Shown: positions 36,467 to 45,547 of the stretch, piece by piece
Layout of the letters: the number at the start of each line of letters is the position of its first letter
Position numbering within the stretch: the stretch's first letter is position 1
Source: Burkholderiales bacterium
GTDB taxonomy: Bacteria; Pseudomonadota; Gammaproteobacteria; Burkholderiales; Burkholderiaceae_C
NCBI GenBank assembly: GCA_028868995.1
Contig: JAGWTH010000023.1
Location: 1-59,804, forward strand
DNA: 59,804 nt
Direction of reading: 5' to 3'
Made by a program: the position numbers and the translations under genes
The notes under the pieces: generated by a model
Told to the model about the DNA's origin: nothing
What the model saw: the letters and a program-made list of their open reading frames with translations, nothing else
Databases searched by the model: none

Positions 36467-36487
36467 TGGCATCTCCAGGAGGCAGAC

Positions 36488-37243
36488 TCACGCCCCCAGC
36501 GCGATCACCACCGCCGCCGGGTCCATGTGCGCGAAGGCCGTTGCGTCCGTGCGCAGCCCGCTGCCCGCCTCGACGAAACCCACCAGTTGCAGGCCGCCGG
36601 CCAGCGTCAGCGCCACCTCCCCGGCCGCGCCGCCACGGGGCGCGCGCGCCACCGTTCCTGGCAGCACGTTCGCGCCCTGCTCCGGGCGCTCGGCCCGCAC
36701 GGCCACCGCCGTGGCCTTGCACAACGCCAGCACCTCCTGCCCGCGCGCCAGCTCCAGCAGCTGCGCGCTCTCGCGGGTGATGCGCGAGACGAGCCGGCCG
36801 CCGCCGGGCAGGTCCAGCGCCACCTCCACCGCGCCGGCACGCGCGCGCAGCGACGCGATGCGGCAGGGCAGCTGGTTGCGCATGCTCGTGCGCAGGCCCA
36901 GCGCCGCCACCCGCGGCGGCAGCGCGGTGCGCTCGGCCAGCCGGTCCAGCACCGCGTGGCGCGCCCGGGCCAGTTCGTCGGCGGCCTGCAGCACCTGTTC
37001 GCCGGCGGGCGTCAGGCGCGCGCCGCCGCCGCCGGCGCCGCCCACCACGCGCTCCACCAGCACGGCGCCGGCGAGGTTGCTGAGGGTGTCCAGGGCCTGC
37101 CAGGCGGCCTTGTAGCTGACGCCGGCGTCGCGCGCCGCCTGCGAGATCGAGCCCGAGGCGCCGACGCGGCGCAGGATCTCCACGCGCTTGTCGGCCGGCC
37201 GGTCCACCAGCGCGCCGGCGATTTCCAGGGTCTTGCGGGGCAT
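36488..37243 (-). CDS. modE: Molybdate-responsive regulator ModE
   Basis: 251 residues. The N-terminal winged HTH (about 15-110; ISQAARDAGVSYKAAWQALD, then GGAGGGGARLTPAGEQVL) is followed by two Mop/TOBE molybdate-binding domains (SMRNQLPCRI, SRITRESAQLLELARGQEVL, ALCKATAVAV). With molybdate bound it represses molybdate uptake genes. It is divergent from modABC with a perfect dyad in the 51-base gap, so it should control modABC and possibly the molybdenum hydroxylase locus. Confidence 0.95.
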   Translation of the reverse strand: MPRKTLEIAGALVDRPADKRVEILRRVGASGSISQAARDAGVSYKAAWQALDTLSNLAGAVLVERVVGGAGGGGARLTPAGEQVLQAADELARARHAVLDRLAERTALPPRVAALGLRTSMRNQLPCRIASLRARAGAVEVALDLPGGGRLVSRITRESAQLLELARGQEVLALCKATAVAVRAERPEQGANVLPGTVARAPRGGAAGEVALTLAGGLQLVGFVEAGSGLRTDATAFAHMDPAAVVIALGA

Positions 37244-37248
37244 GGGCC

Positions 37249-37280
37249 TATACTAGGCGCTATTCCATTGATGAATAGCG
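37249..37280 (+). promoter_or_regulatory. modABC promoter -10 and ModE operator
   Basis: TATACT (37249-37254) is followed directly by the perfect inverted repeat CGCTATTC-N7-GAATAGCG (37258-37280). A ModE dimer bound here would cover the transcription start of modABC and the upstream side of modE. No good -35 was found. Confidence 0.8.
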
Positions 37281-37294
37281 AGGACTTCGTGACG

Positions 37295-38038
37295 ATGCGA
37301 CGTGGACTGGTGGGCCTGCTGCTGGCGCTGGCCGGCGCGGCGGCGTCGGCGGGGCAGGTGCAGGTGGCCGTGGCGGCCAACATGGCGGCGCCCATGAAGA
37401 AGATCGCCGCCGACTTCGCCCGCGCGACCGGGCACGAGGCGGTGGTGGTGCTGGGCTCCACCGGCAAGTTCTACGCGCAGATCAAGGCGGGCGCGCCCTT
37501 CGAGGTGCTGCTGGCTGCCGACGACACCACCCCCGCGAAACTGGAGCGCGAAGGCCTGGCCGTGCCCGGCACCCGCTTCACCTACGCCACCGGGCAGCTG
37601 GTGCTGTGGAGCGCCGACCCCTCGATGGTGGATGCGAAAGGCGAGGTGCTGCGCCAGCCGCCGCGCGGCAAGCTGGCGGTGGCCGACCCAAAACTCGCGC
37701 CCTACGGCGCGGCGGCGATGGAGACGCTCACGAAGCTGGGCGTGCTCGCCGCCTGGCGGCCGCAGATCGTGCAGGGCGAGAGCATCGGCCAGGCGTATCA
37801 GTTCGCGGCCACCGGCAACGCCGCGCTGGGCTTCGTCGCGCTGGCGCAGGTGATGGCCGACGGCAGGATCACCAAGGGCTCGGCCTGGATCGTCCCGGGC
37901 ACGCTGCACGCGCCGCTGAAGCAGGACGCGGTGCTGCTCCAGACCGGCCAGTCGAATCCCGCCGCGACGGCGCTGGTGCAGTACCTGAAAAGCGACGCGG
38001 CCCGCGCCACCCTGCGCGGCTTCGGCTACCGCTTCTGA
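37295..38038 (+). CDS. modA: Molybdate ABC transporter substrate-binding protein
   Basis: 247 residues with a signal peptide (MRRGLVGLLLALAGAAASA). Mature sequence features of ModA are VAVAANMAAPMKKIAADF, LGSTGKFYAQIKAGAPFEVL, ADDTTPAKL and the oxyanion-binding Ser/Thr stretches. The start is taken as the ATG nine bases after GAGGAC; a GTG two codons upstream is possible. It captures molybdate (or tungstate) in the periplasm for ModBC. Confidence 0.93.
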   Translation: MRRGLVGLLLALAGAAASAGQVQVAVAANMAAPMKKIAADFARATGHEAVVVLGSTGKFYAQIKAGAPFEVLLAADDTTPAKLEREGLAVPGTRFTYATGQLVLWSADPSMVDAKGEVLRQPPRGKLAVADPKLAPYGAAAMETLTKLGVLAAWRPQIVQGESIGQAYQFAATGNAALGFVALAQVMADGRITKGSAWIVPGTLHAPLKQDAVLLQTGQSNPAATALVQYLKSDAARATLRGFGYRF

Positions 38039-38040
38039 AC

Positions 38041-38724
38041 ATGGGCTTCACGCGCGAGGACCTGCAGGCCGTCTGGCTCACGCTCAGGCTCGCGGGCGCC
38101 ACCACGGCGCTGCTGCTGGTGCTCGCCGCGCCGCTCGCCTGGTGGCTGTCGCAGACCCACGCGCGCTGGCGCGGCGCGATTTCCGCCGTGGTCTCCCTGC
38201 CCCTGGTCCTGCCGCCCACGGTGCTGGGCTTCTACCTGCTCGTCGCCTTCGGCCCGCAGGGCTGGGGCGGACAGCTGACGCAGGCGCTGGGCCTGGGCCT
38301 GCTGCCCTTCACCTTCGGCGGGCTGCTGCTCGGCTCCATGGTCTATTCGCTGCCGTTCGCGGTGCAGCCGCTGCAGGCCGCCTTCGAGGCCGTCGGCCGG
38401 CGTCCGCTGGAAGCGGCGGCCACCCTGCGCGCGGGGCCTACGGACACCTTCCTGCACGTGGTGCTACCCCTGGCGCGCGCGGGCATCGTGCAGGCCGCGG
38501 TGCTCACCTTCGCGCACACGGTGGGCGAGTTCGGCGTGGTGCTGATGATCGGCGGCAACATCCCCGGCAGGACACGCGTCGTCTCGACGCAGATCTACGG
38601 CCACGTGGAGGCGCTGCAGTTCGGCCAGGCCCACGCGCTGGCCGCGGCGATGGTGCTGTTCTCCTTCGTTGTGCTGCTGGCGCTGGGACTGCTCAATCGG
38701 CGCAGCACACGGGCGCTCGGATGA
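38041..38724 (+). CDS. modB: Molybdate ABC transporter permease
   Basis: 227 residues with five or six membrane helices. The cytoplasmic EAA-type loop EAAATLRAGPTDTFLHVVLP contacts the ATPase. The ending HTVGEFGVVLMIGGNIPGRT is characteristic of ModB. It starts two bases after modA and overlaps modC by four bases (ATGA). Confidence 0.95.
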   Translation: MGFTREDLQAVWLTLRLAGATTALLLVLAAPLAWWLSQTHARWRGAISAVVSLPLVLPPTVLGFYLLVAFGPQGWGGQLTQALGLGLLPFTFGGLLLGSMVYSLPFAVQPLQAAFEAVGRRPLEAAATLRAGPTDTFLHVVLPLARAGIVQAAVLTFAHTVGEFGVVLMIGGNIPGRTRVVSTQIYGHVEALQFGQAHALAAAMVLFSFVVLLALGLLNRRSTRALG

Positions 38725-39794
38725 GCGAGATCGCGCTGCGCGTGCGCCTGCCCCGGCGCGAGTTCGTGCTCGACGCCGACCTGCGCCTGCCGGCCACCGG
38801 CATCACCGCCGTCTTCGGCCCCTCGGGTTCGGGCAAGACGACGCTGCTGCGCTGCATGGCCGGCCTCGAGCGCCCCGAGCAGGCGCGCATCGTCGTGGGC
38901 GACGCGACCTGGGAGGACAGCGAGCGCGGCCTGCGCCTGCCCACGCACCGACGGCCGCTGGGCTACGTGTTCCAGGAGGCGAGCCTGTTCGACCACCTGG
39001 ACGTGGCGGGCAACCTGCGCTTCGGGCAGCGCCGCGCGGGCCCCGACGCGCCGCCGCTGGAACCGCTGCTGGAGCTGCTGGGCATCGCGCCGCTGCTGCA
39101 CCGCAAGCCGTACCAGCTCTCCGGCGGCGAGCGCCAGCGGGTGGCGATCGCCCGCGCGCTGGCGACGAAGCCGCAGGTGCTGCTGCTGGACGAGCCTCTC
39201 GCCTCGCTGGACCTGGCGCGCCGGCGCGACATCCTGCCCTGGCTGGAGCGGCTGCGCGACGAGCTGCGCATTCCCATGCTGTACGTCACGCACTCGGGCG
39301 ACGAGGTGGCGCGGCTGGCCGACCACCTCGTGCTGCTGGACCAGGGCCGGGTGCGCGCGGCCGGTCCGTTGGCCGAGACTCTGGCACGCGTCGACCTGCC
39401 CGCGGTGCCGGGCGAGGAGGCGGGCGCGCTGCTGCAGGGCGTGATCGCCGAGCGCGACGAACGCTGGCAGCTGGCGCAGGTGCGCTTCGAAGGCGGCGCC
39501 CTGTGGATCGCCGACGCGGGCCTGGCGCTGGGGCACCCGGCGCGGGTGCACGTGCTGGCGCGCGACGTCAGCATCGCCCTGGTGCCGCCCGAGGCGAGCA
39601 GCATCCAGAACGTGCTGGCCTGCACCGTGCGCGCGGTGGCACCGGGCAGCCATCCCTCGCAGGCGCTGGTGCAGCTGGCCTGCGGCCCGGCGCTGCTGCT
39701 GGCCCGCATCACCGCGCGCGCGGCCGACGCGCTGGAACTGGCGCCCGGGCGCGCCGTCTGGGCCCAGGTGAAGTCCGCCGCGCTGGTGGCCTGA
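38721..39794 (+). CDS. modC: Molybdate ABC transporter ATP-binding protein
   Basis: 357 residues. Walker A GPSGSGKT (33-40), signature LSGGERQ (133-139), Walker B VLLLDEPLASLD. The C-terminal TOBE/Mop domain (about 285-350) binds oxyanion and can trans-inhibit the transporter. It completes modABC, which would feed molybdenum cofactor synthesis for the nearby hydroxylase. Confidence 0.95.
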   Translation: MSEIALRVRLPRREFVLDADLRLPATGITAVFGPSGSGKTTLLRCMAGLERPEQARIVVGDATWEDSERGLRLPTHRRPLGYVFQEASLFDHLDVAGNLRFGQRRAGPDAPPLEPLLELLGIAPLLHRKPYQLSGGERQRVAIARALATKPQVLLLDEPLASLDLARRRDILPWLERLRDELRIPMLYVTHSGDEVARLADHLVLLDQGRVRAAGPLAETLARVDLPAVPGEEAGALLQGVIAERDERWQLAQVRFEGGALWIADAGLALGHPARVHVLARDVSIALVPPEASSIQNVLACTVRAVAPGSHPSQALVQLACGPALLLARITARAADALELAPGRAVWAQVKSAALVA

Positions 39795-39825
39795 ACCGGT
39801 CCGGGTTTTGCGGTATGGTCGCGCC

Positions 39826-40470
39826 ATGCCCGAGACCGCCCCCCGGCCCGCCGCGCCCCGCATCTACCTGCTGGCCGCCCATCCGGACTGGTCCGAGTCC
39901 CGCGTCAACCGGCGCATGTTCGAGGCGGCGAGCACCCTGACGCACGTGGCCGTGCGCGACCTGTACGCGAGCTATCCCGACTACGACATCGACGTCGCCG
40001 CCGAACAGGACGCCGCGCAGGCGGCCGACCTCATCGTGCTGCTGCACCCGATCCAGTGGTACGCCATGCCGTCGCTGATGAAGCTCTGGTGCGAGGAGGT
40101 GCTGGGCTACGGCTGGGCCTACGGCCCCGGCGGCACGGCGCTGCGGGGCAAGGACCTCTGGCTGGCCGCCAGCACCGGCGGCCCCGAGGCTTCCTACCAT
40201 CCGCAGGGCTACAACCGCTACTTCTTCGACGCCTTCCTGCCGCCCTACGAGCAGACGGCCACCCTCTGCGGGATGCGCTTCCTGCCACCGCTGCTGCTGC
40301 ACGGCGCGCGCCGCGCGAGCCCGGCCGGGATCGACGCGCACGTGCAGGTGTTCCGCGAACGCCTCGCCAGCTATCCCGGCTGGCCCGAGCTCGAGGAGCT
40401 GGGCACCTGCCCCGTGGTCGACGTCCCCGCCACCGACCGGCCCCTGGCCGACCCGCACGCGGGGACCTGA
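39826..40470 (+). CDS. KefF-like NAD(P)H oxidoreductase (flavodoxin fold)
   Basis: 214 residues. Flavodoxin-like fold, with YLLAAHPDWSESRVNRRMFE at the FMN phosphate site, LIVLLHPIQWYAMPSLMKLW and an STGG loop. This matches the KefF/MdaB quinone reductase family. The stop is immediately followed by the start of a KefC-type antiporter gene, the same pairing as E. coli kefF-kefC, where KefF activates the channel. The start was placed at the second ATG of the frame, which begins the conserved part. Confidence 0.88.
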   Translation: MPETAPRPAAPRIYLLAAHPDWSESRVNRRMFEAASTLTHVAVRDLYASYPDYDIDVAAEQDAAQAADLIVLLHPIQWYAMPSLMKLWCEEVLGYGWAYGPGGTALRGKDLWLAASTGGPEASYHPQGYNRYFFDAFLPPYEQTATLCGMRFLPPLLLHGARRASPAGIDAHVQVFRERLASYPGWPELEELGTCPVVDVPATDRPLADPHAGT

Positions 40471-42324
40471 ATGGAGCACGTGCCCGGTTGGCTCACCAGC
40501 AGCCTGATCTACCTGGGCGCCGCGGTGTTCGCCGTGCCGCTGTCGCGCGCCATCGGACTGGGCTCCATCCTGGGCTACCTCGCCGCCGGCATCGCGATCG
40601 GTCCCTGGGGCTTCGGCCTGGTATCCAACGTGGAGGACATCCTGCACTTCGCCGAGTTCGGCGTGGTGCTGATGCTGTTCCTGGTGGGCCTGGAGCTGGA
40701 GCCGCGGCGGCTGTGGAGCCTGCGCCGGCCGATCTTCGGCTGGGGCAGCGTGCAGGTGCTGGGCTGCGCGGCGCTGCTCGCCGCCGCTGGCCTGCTGGCC
40801 GGCGTGTCCTGGCGGGTGGCGCTGGTGGCCTCGCTGGGGCTGGCGCTGTCGTCCACCGCCATCGCCCTGCAGGTGATGGGCGAGCGGCACCTGCTGCCCA
40901 CCAGCAGCGGCCAGGCGGGCTTCTCGATCCTGCTGTTCCAGGACGTGGCGGCCATCCCCATCCTGGCCCTGCTGCCGCTGCTGGCCGTGGGCGCGGCGCG
41001 CGACGCGAACGCCGGCGAGCCGGCCTGGCTGGCCGCGGCGCGCATCGTGGGCGTGATCGCCGCCATCGTGCTGGGCGGGCGGCTGGCGCTGCGGCCCGTC
41101 CTGCGCTGGATCGCGCGCAGCCGCACGCCGGAGATCTTCACCGCCGCGGCGCTGCTGCTGGTGGTGGCCATCGCGGCGCTGATGCAGCTGGTGGGCATGT
41201 CCATGGCCCTGGGCGCCTTCCTCGCCGGCGTGCTGCTGGCCGAGAGCGAATACCGGCGTGAGCTGGAGACCGACATCGAGCCCTTCAAGGGCCTGCTGCT
41301 GGGGCTGTTCTTTATCGCCGTGGGCATGAGCATCGACTTCGCCGCGCTGGCCCGCTCGCCGCTGGAGATGGCGGCGATCGTGCTGGCGCTGCTGGTGCTC
41401 AAGGCCGTGGTGGTCTGGTTCATCGCCCGGCCCATGGGCATCCCGCTGCAGGAGCGGCCGGTGTTCACGGTGCTGCTGGCCCAGGGCGGCGAGTTCGCCT
41501 TCGTCGTGTTCCAGGCCGCCGCCGGCGTGAATGTGCTGAGGCCGGAGACGGCCTCGCTGCTGATCGGCGCGGTGGCGGTGTCGATGCTGCTCGGGCCGCT
41601 GCTGCTGCTGGCCGTGGACCGGTGGGTCATGCCGCGGCTGGACCGCGCCGGCCGCAAGACCCTGCCCGAGATCAGCGAGCTGCAGGACGCGCCGGTGATC
41701 ATCGCCGGCTTCGGCCGCTACGGGCAGATGGTGGGCCGCCTGCTCAATGCGCAGGGCATCCTCGCCACCGTGCTGGACCACGATGCCGACATGATCGAGG
41801 CCGCCCGCTCCTTCGGCTACAAGGTGTTCTACGGCGACGCCACGCGGCTGGACCTGCTGCGCACCGCCGGCGCGGAAACGGCCAAGGTGTTCGTGGTGGC
41901 GGTGGACGAGCGCGAGCAGTCGCTGCGCATCGTGGACCTGGTGCACGAGCACTTCCCGCACCTGGAGCTGGTGGCGCGCGCGCGCGACGTGCCGCACTGG
42001 AACGACCTGCGCGACCGCGGCGTGACCCGCGTGGACCGCGAGGTCTTCGAGTCCAGCCTGCTCACCGGCCGGCGCGTGCTGGAGCTGCTGGGTGTCGAGC
42101 CGCACGAGGCGCGCCGGCAGGCGATGCGCTTTCGCCGCCACAACTTCGAGCTGTTCGAGAAGATGTACCCGCACCACCGCGACCGCGCCAAGATGATCGC
42201 GGTGATCAAGGAAGGACGCCAGCAGCTGGAGGCGCAGATGGCGCGCGAACGCGCCGACGCGCAGGAGCGCCGCCGGCGCGGCGACGACCGCCTGCCCGGC
42301 TGGGACGCCGGCCGCGACGACTGA
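40471..42324 (+). CDS. KefC/KefB-type glutathione-regulated potassium/proton antiporter
   Basis: 617 residues. About 12 membrane helices (residues 1-385) form a CPA2 transporter with the regulatory loop VVLMLFLVGLELEPRRLW and QDVAAIPILALLPL. An RCK-N NAD(H)/glutathione-binding domain follows (about 405-525, IIAGFGRYGQMVGRLLNAQG, DATRLDLLRTAG). The C-terminal tail is charged. It exports K+ and acidifies the cytoplasm on electrophile stress. It is directly adjacent to the kefF-like gene with no gap. Confidence 0.92.
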   Translation: MEHVPGWLTSSLIYLGAAVFAVPLSRAIGLGSILGYLAAGIAIGPWGFGLVSNVEDILHFAEFGVVLMLFLVGLELEPRRLWSLRRPIFGWGSVQVLGCAALLAAAGLLAGVSWRVALVASLGLALSSTAIALQVMGERHLLPTSSGQAGFSILLFQDVAAIPILALLPLLAVGAARDANAGEPAWLAAARIVGVIAAIVLGGRLALRPVLRWIARSRTPEIFTAAALLLVVAIAALMQLVGMSMALGAFLAGVLLAESEYRRELETDIEPFKGLLLGLFFIAVGMSIDFAALARSPLEMAAIVLALLVLKAVVVWFIARPMGIPLQERPVFTVLLAQGGEFAFVVFQAAAGVNVLRPETASLLIGAVAVSMLLGPLLLLAVDRWVMPRLDRAGRKTLPEISELQDAPVIIAGFGRYGQMVGRLLNAQGILATVLDHDADMIEAARSFGYKVFYGDATRLDLLRTAGAETAKVFVVAVDEREQSLRIVDLVHEHFPHLELVARARDVPHWNDLRDRGVTRVDREVFESSLLTGRRVLELLGVEPHEARRQAMRFRRHNFELFEKMYPHHRDRAKMIAVIKEGRQQLEAQMARERADAQERRRRGDDRLPGWDAGRDD

Positions 42325-42335
42325 GGAGGAGCCCC

Positions 42336-43862
42336 ATGCCCAGCCGCTGGCGCCGCGCCCTCGCTTTCGTCCTGATCGCGTTCGGCGGCGGCGTCGCCGT
42401 CGCCCAGCCAGTCGTGGTGGGCTCCAAGCGCTTCACCGAAAGCTACATCCTGGGCGAGGTGGTGCGCCAGACACTGGTCGCCGCGGGCGTTCCGGCCGTG
42501 CACCGCCAGGGGCTGGGCAACACCGCGGTGATGGAGCAGGCGCTGGCCACCGGCGGCATCGACGTCTATCCCGAGTACACCGGCACCATCGTGCGCGAGC
42601 TGCTGCACCGCGACGAGCCCGCGCCCTCGCTGGAGCAGATCAACGCCTGGCTGGCGCCGCGCGGTCTGAAGGCGGCGGTGCCGCTGGGCTTCAACAACAG
42701 CTATGCGCTGGCCATGCGCGAGGACGATGCGGCGCGCCTGGGCATCGCCACGATCTCGGACCTCGCGCGCAGCCGGGCCCCCCTGCGCTTCGGCCTGTCG
42801 CACGAGTTCCTCGCCCGTGCCGACGGCTGGAATGCGCTGAAGCGCGCCTATGCCCTGCCCTTCATGCCGGGCGCCGGCCTGGACCACGGCCTGGCCTACC
42901 AGGCGCTGGCCGCGAAGCAGGTCGACGTGGTCGATGCCTACACCACGGACGCGCAGATCGCCCGCTTGCACCTGCGCGTGCTGCGCGACGACCGCGCCTT
43001 CTTCCCGCGCTACGACGCCGTGCTGCTGATGCGCGCCAGCCTCGACGCGCGGCCGCTGCAGTCGCTGGCCGGCCGCATCGACGACGACGCGATGCGCGCG
43101 ATGAACGGCCAGGCCGAGATCGACGGCCGCTCCTTCGAGCAGGTCGCGCACGACTTCCTGGCGCGTCCCCAGGCCGCGGCGAAGACGCCCGCCGCGGCGC
43201 CGGCCCCGGGCCAGGGCTTCCTCGACCGCCTGTTCGCGCCCGACCTGCCGCGCCTGGTGCGCGAGCACCTGGTGCTGGTGTTCGCCTCGGTCGCCATCGC
43301 CGTCGCGATCGGCCTGCCACTGGGCGTGCTCGCGTACCGGCGCCCGCGCCTCGCGGGCTGGCTGATGGGGGTGGTGGGCATGGTGCAGACCGTGCCCTCG
43401 CTGGCGCTGCTGGCCTTCCTGATCGCGCTGGTCGGCCGCATCGGCTTCCTGCCGGCGCTGCTGGCGCTGGCGGTCTACGGCCTGCTGCCCATCGTGCGCA
43501 ACACGCACGCCGGCCTCGCGGCCGTGCCGGCAGGTCTGCGCCAGTCGGCGTTGGCGCTGGGCCTGCGCGAAGGCCAGGTGCTGCGCGGGATCGAGCTGCC
43601 GCTGGCCGCGCCGACGATCCTCGCGGGCATCAAGACCGCGGCCGTGTGGAACGTGGGCATGGCCACGGTGGCCACCTTCATCGGCGCCGGCGGCCTGGGC
43701 GAGCGCATCGTCGCCGGCCTGGCGGTCAACGACACCGCCACCATGCTGGCGGGCGCCGTGCCCGCCGCGCTGCTGGCGCTGCTCACGCAGTGGGTGTTCG
43801 ACGCGCTGGAGTGGTGGTGGCGCCGCGGCCGGCCCGGGCTCGGGTCCCTGCCGCGGGACTGA
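42336..43862 (+). CDS. OpuF-type fused glycine betaine/choline binding protein-permease
   Basis: 508 residues. The signal peptide and OpuAC-type binding domain span about 1-275 (VVVGSKRFTESYILGEVVRQ, GGIDVYPEYTGTI, then a Tyr-rich cage such as YTTDAQI). A Pro/Ala linker leads to a permease domain (about 305-500) with the loop ALALGLREGQVLRGIELPLA and the ATPase-facing GIKTAAVWNVGMATVATFIG. This fusion is known for compatible-solute ABC importers. No ATPase gene is adjacent, so the partner must be encoded elsewhere. GAGGAG precedes the ATG. Confidence 0.88.
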   Translation: MPSRWRRALAFVLIAFGGGVAVAQPVVVGSKRFTESYILGEVVRQTLVAAGVPAVHRQGLGNTAVMEQALATGGIDVYPEYTGTIVRELLHRDEPAPSLEQINAWLAPRGLKAAVPLGFNNSYALAMREDDAARLGIATISDLARSRAPLRFGLSHEFLARADGWNALKRAYALPFMPGAGLDHGLAYQALAAKQVDVVDAYTTDAQIARLHLRVLRDDRAFFPRYDAVLLMRASLDARPLQSLAGRIDDDAMRAMNGQAEIDGRSFEQVAHDFLARPQAAAKTPAAAPAPGQGFLDRLFAPDLPRLVREHLVLVFASVAIAVAIGLPLGVLAYRRPRLAGWLMGVVGMVQTVPSLALLAFLIALVGRIGFLPALLALAVYGLLPIVRNTHAGLAAVPAGLRQSALALGLREGQVLRGIELPLAAPTILAGIKTAAVWNVGMATVATFIGAGGLGERIVAGLAVNDTATMLAGAVPAALLALLTQWVFDALEWWWRRGRPGLGSLPRD

Positions 43863-43868
43863 AGCGCC

Positions 43869-44510
43869 TCACCAGCGCAGCAGCTTCGGCCCCAGGAGCG
43901 CGCCGGCGGCGACCGGGATCGCCATGCCCAGCACGTACCAGACGGCCAGGAAAGGCGGGCCGAATTCCGGGCAGTGCAGCGCATAGACCGCCGCGCCGGC
44001 GCCGCCCGCGAACGCGCCCGCGGCCGCGCCGGCCAGCACCGGCCGCGTCGGCGCCAGCGAGCGCAGCACCACGATGGCGGCGACGAACACCGGCAGCGCC
44101 ATCGCGCTGATGCTGAAGGCGCAGGTGCGCCAGGTCTGGCCCCAGAGCAGTTCCGGCCGCGCCTCGGGCGCCGCCGTGGTCCAGGACACGATGCCCATCG
44201 CCCAGATCACCGCCACCGGCAGCACCATGCCCCACCAGGCGCCGCGCGCCGCCACCCCGGGGCGGCCCAGGCGCGCGACGGCCACGAAGCCTGCCGTGGC
44301 GATCGCCGCCGGCAGCAGCACCTTCAGCAAGGGCATGGGCAGGGCCAGGCTGGCCAGCAGGCCCGGGCGCAGGCCATAGCCGACGAGCATGAGCAGCACG
44401 GAGAACGGCAGCGCCGCGGCCAGGCCCCAGGCCAGGCGGTGCGCCGCCGCGTGCCGCGGCACGGGCTGCGCGTCGGCGGCCAGCAGCGCGATCAGGTCGT
44501 CGGTCTTCAC
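43869..44510 (-). CDS. nrsF: NrsF-type anti-sigma factor (DUF1109)
   Basis: 213 residues with about six membrane helices and a short cytoplasmic N-terminus ([18 protein letters not shown]), the typical layout of DUF1109/NrsF anti-sigma factors. The start codon is GTG, overlapping the sigma factor stop (GTGA), so sigma and anti-sigma are made in a coupled way. In Caulobacter NrsF holds the SigF-type sigma at the membrane until metal stress releases it. A pair of Cys is not prominent in the N-terminus but one occurs in [16 protein letters not shown] sequence (WRTCAFS) and one in the HCPEF loop. Confidence 0.88.
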   Translation of the reverse strand: MKTDDLIALLAADAQPVPRHAAAHRLAWGLAAALPFSVLLMLVGYGLRPGLLASLALPMPLLKVLLPAAIATAGFVAVARLGRPGVAARGAWWGMVLPVAVIWAMGIVSWTTAAPEARPELLWGQTWRTCAFSISAMALPVFVAAIVVLRSLAPTRPVLAGAAAGAFAGGAGAAVYALHCPEFGPPFLAVWYVLGMAIPVAAGALLGPKLLRW

Positions 44511-45061
44511 GAGACAGCCCTCCCCAGCTTGGCGGCCAGGGCCTTGAGCCCGCGGTGGATGCCCACCTTGACCGCCGATTCGGACATGCCGGTGAGCTGC
44601 GCGGTCTCGGCGACCGAGCGGCCTTCCAGCTTCACGTGCACGATGGGCAGGCGGTGCCGGTCCGGCAGCGTCTGCAGCAAGCCTTCGAGGTCGCGCCGGG
44701 CGTCGCCGGCCTCCTCCTGCGACTGCGCGAACACGGGCAGCTCGTCGTCCAGCGGGTCGTGCAGCGCCTCGCGCGCGGCCTTGGACCGCAGCAGGTCGAT
44801 CATCTTGTGGCGCGCGATCGCCTGCACCCAGGCCGTGAGCGGCTGGTCGGGCTGGTAGGTGTGGCGCTGGTTGTGCATGGCGAGCAGGCATTCCTGCACG
44901 AGGTCCTCCACTTCGTCGGGCCAGCCGAACAGCCGGCGCGCCAGGTAGGCGCGCAGGTGCGCGCCCAGGCGACGCAGGAAGGCGTGGTACGCCGCCGCGT
45001 CACCGGCCTGGCCGCGCACGAACAGTCCGTGCAGTTCCGACTCGACTTCGTTCGGGGCCAT
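44507..45061 (-). CDS. sigF: ECF sigma factor, SigF-like
   Basis: 184 residues. Region 2 is [20 protein letters not shown] then [18 protein letters not shown]; region 4 is [20 protein letters not shown] then [20 protein letters not shown]. It is cotranscribed with the NrsF-type anti-sigma and divergent from the bufferin operon. An exact GTAACC-N16-CGAA promoter lies before this gene too, implying autoregulation. No Shine-Dalgarno sequence is seen in the short leader. Confidence 0.93.
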   Translation of the reverse strand: MAPNEVESELHGLFVRGQAGDAAAYHAFLRRLGAHLRAYLARRLFGWPDEVEDLVQECLLAMHNQRHTYQPDQPLTAWVQAIARHKMIDLLRSKAAREALHDPLDDELPVFAQSQEEAGDARRDLEGLLQTLPDRHRLPIVHVKLEGRSVAETAQLTGMSESAVKVGIHRGLKALAAKLGRAVS

Positions 45062-45076
45062 CTGTGCTGGAGTTGA

Positions 45077-45102
45077 TTCGGAGGTGGCGCCCCGCCGGTT
45101 AC
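45077..45102 (-). promoter_or_regulatory. SigF-type promoter for the sigma/anti-sigma operon
   Basis: On the minus strand GTAACC (45102-45097), a 16-base spacer and CGAA (45080-45077) match the consensus known for Caulobacter SigF targets. The -10 lies about 16 bases before the sigma start codon. Confidence 0.85.
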
Positions 45103-45146
45103 AGCGGATGCGAAAAATATTTTCCGGGCGATTGTCGCGTGCCGCT

Positions 45147-45172
45147 GTAACCGGCGCCAGCGTCGGGGCGAA
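45147..45172 (+). promoter_or_regulatory. SigF-type promoter for the bufferin operon
   Basis: GTAACC (45147-45152), a 16-base spacer and CGAA (45169-45172) exactly match the consensus. It faces away from the minus-strand copy across 44 bases. The leader to bufA1 is about 55 bases and ends in AGGAGAAAACCC. Confidence 0.87.
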
Positions 45173-45233
45173 CTAGGAGGCGACCGCGCACGGTGCGCTG
45201 TCATCCAACCACACCGCACACAGGAGAAAACCC

Positions 45234-45539
45234 ATGACCACCCGCCGCATCGCCGTTTCCGCCATCGCCCTCGGGGCGCTCGCCGCCGGCGCCGCGCTCG
45301 CCCAGGCCGCCACCATGAACGAAGGCAAGCCCATGGCCGACGCCAAGCCCGCCGTCGAGAAGTGCTGGGGCGTGGCCAAGGCCGGCCAGAACGACTGCAA
45401 GGCCGGCGCCGGCACCACCTGCGCCGGCACGGCCAAGATGGACTACCAGGCCAACGCCTGGAAGAACGTGCCGGCCGGCACCTGCACCAGCATCAAGACG
45501 CCGCACGGCATGGGTTCGCTGAACCCCATGAAGTCCTGA
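45234..45539 (+). CDS. bufA1: Bufferin precursor peptide (DUF2282, BufA1)
   Basis: 101 residues. Signal peptide of about 26 residues ([13 protein letters not shown]). The mature peptide has four cysteines: Cys44 (EKCWGV), Cys55 (NDCKAG), Cys63 (TTCAGTAK) and Cys84 (GTCTS). This is the DUF2282 pattern of type 1 bufferins, whose cysteines are converted to thiooxazoles or disulfides and chelate copper in the periplasm. It is followed by the modifying enzyme and accessory genes and controlled by a SigF-type promoter. Confidence 0.93.
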   Translation: MTTRRIAVSAIALGALAAGAALAQAATMNEGKPMADAKPAVEKCWGVAKAGQNDCKAGAGTTCAGTAKMDYQANAWKNVPAGTCTSIKTPHGMGSLNPMKS

Positions 45540-45547
45540 GGCCGGCC

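Noticed and set aside
36439-36472. Antitoxin translation from the earlier in-frame ATGs
   Set aside because: They lie inside the presumed operator/-10 and lack ribosome-binding sites; the 36418 ATG begins just before the conserved domain.
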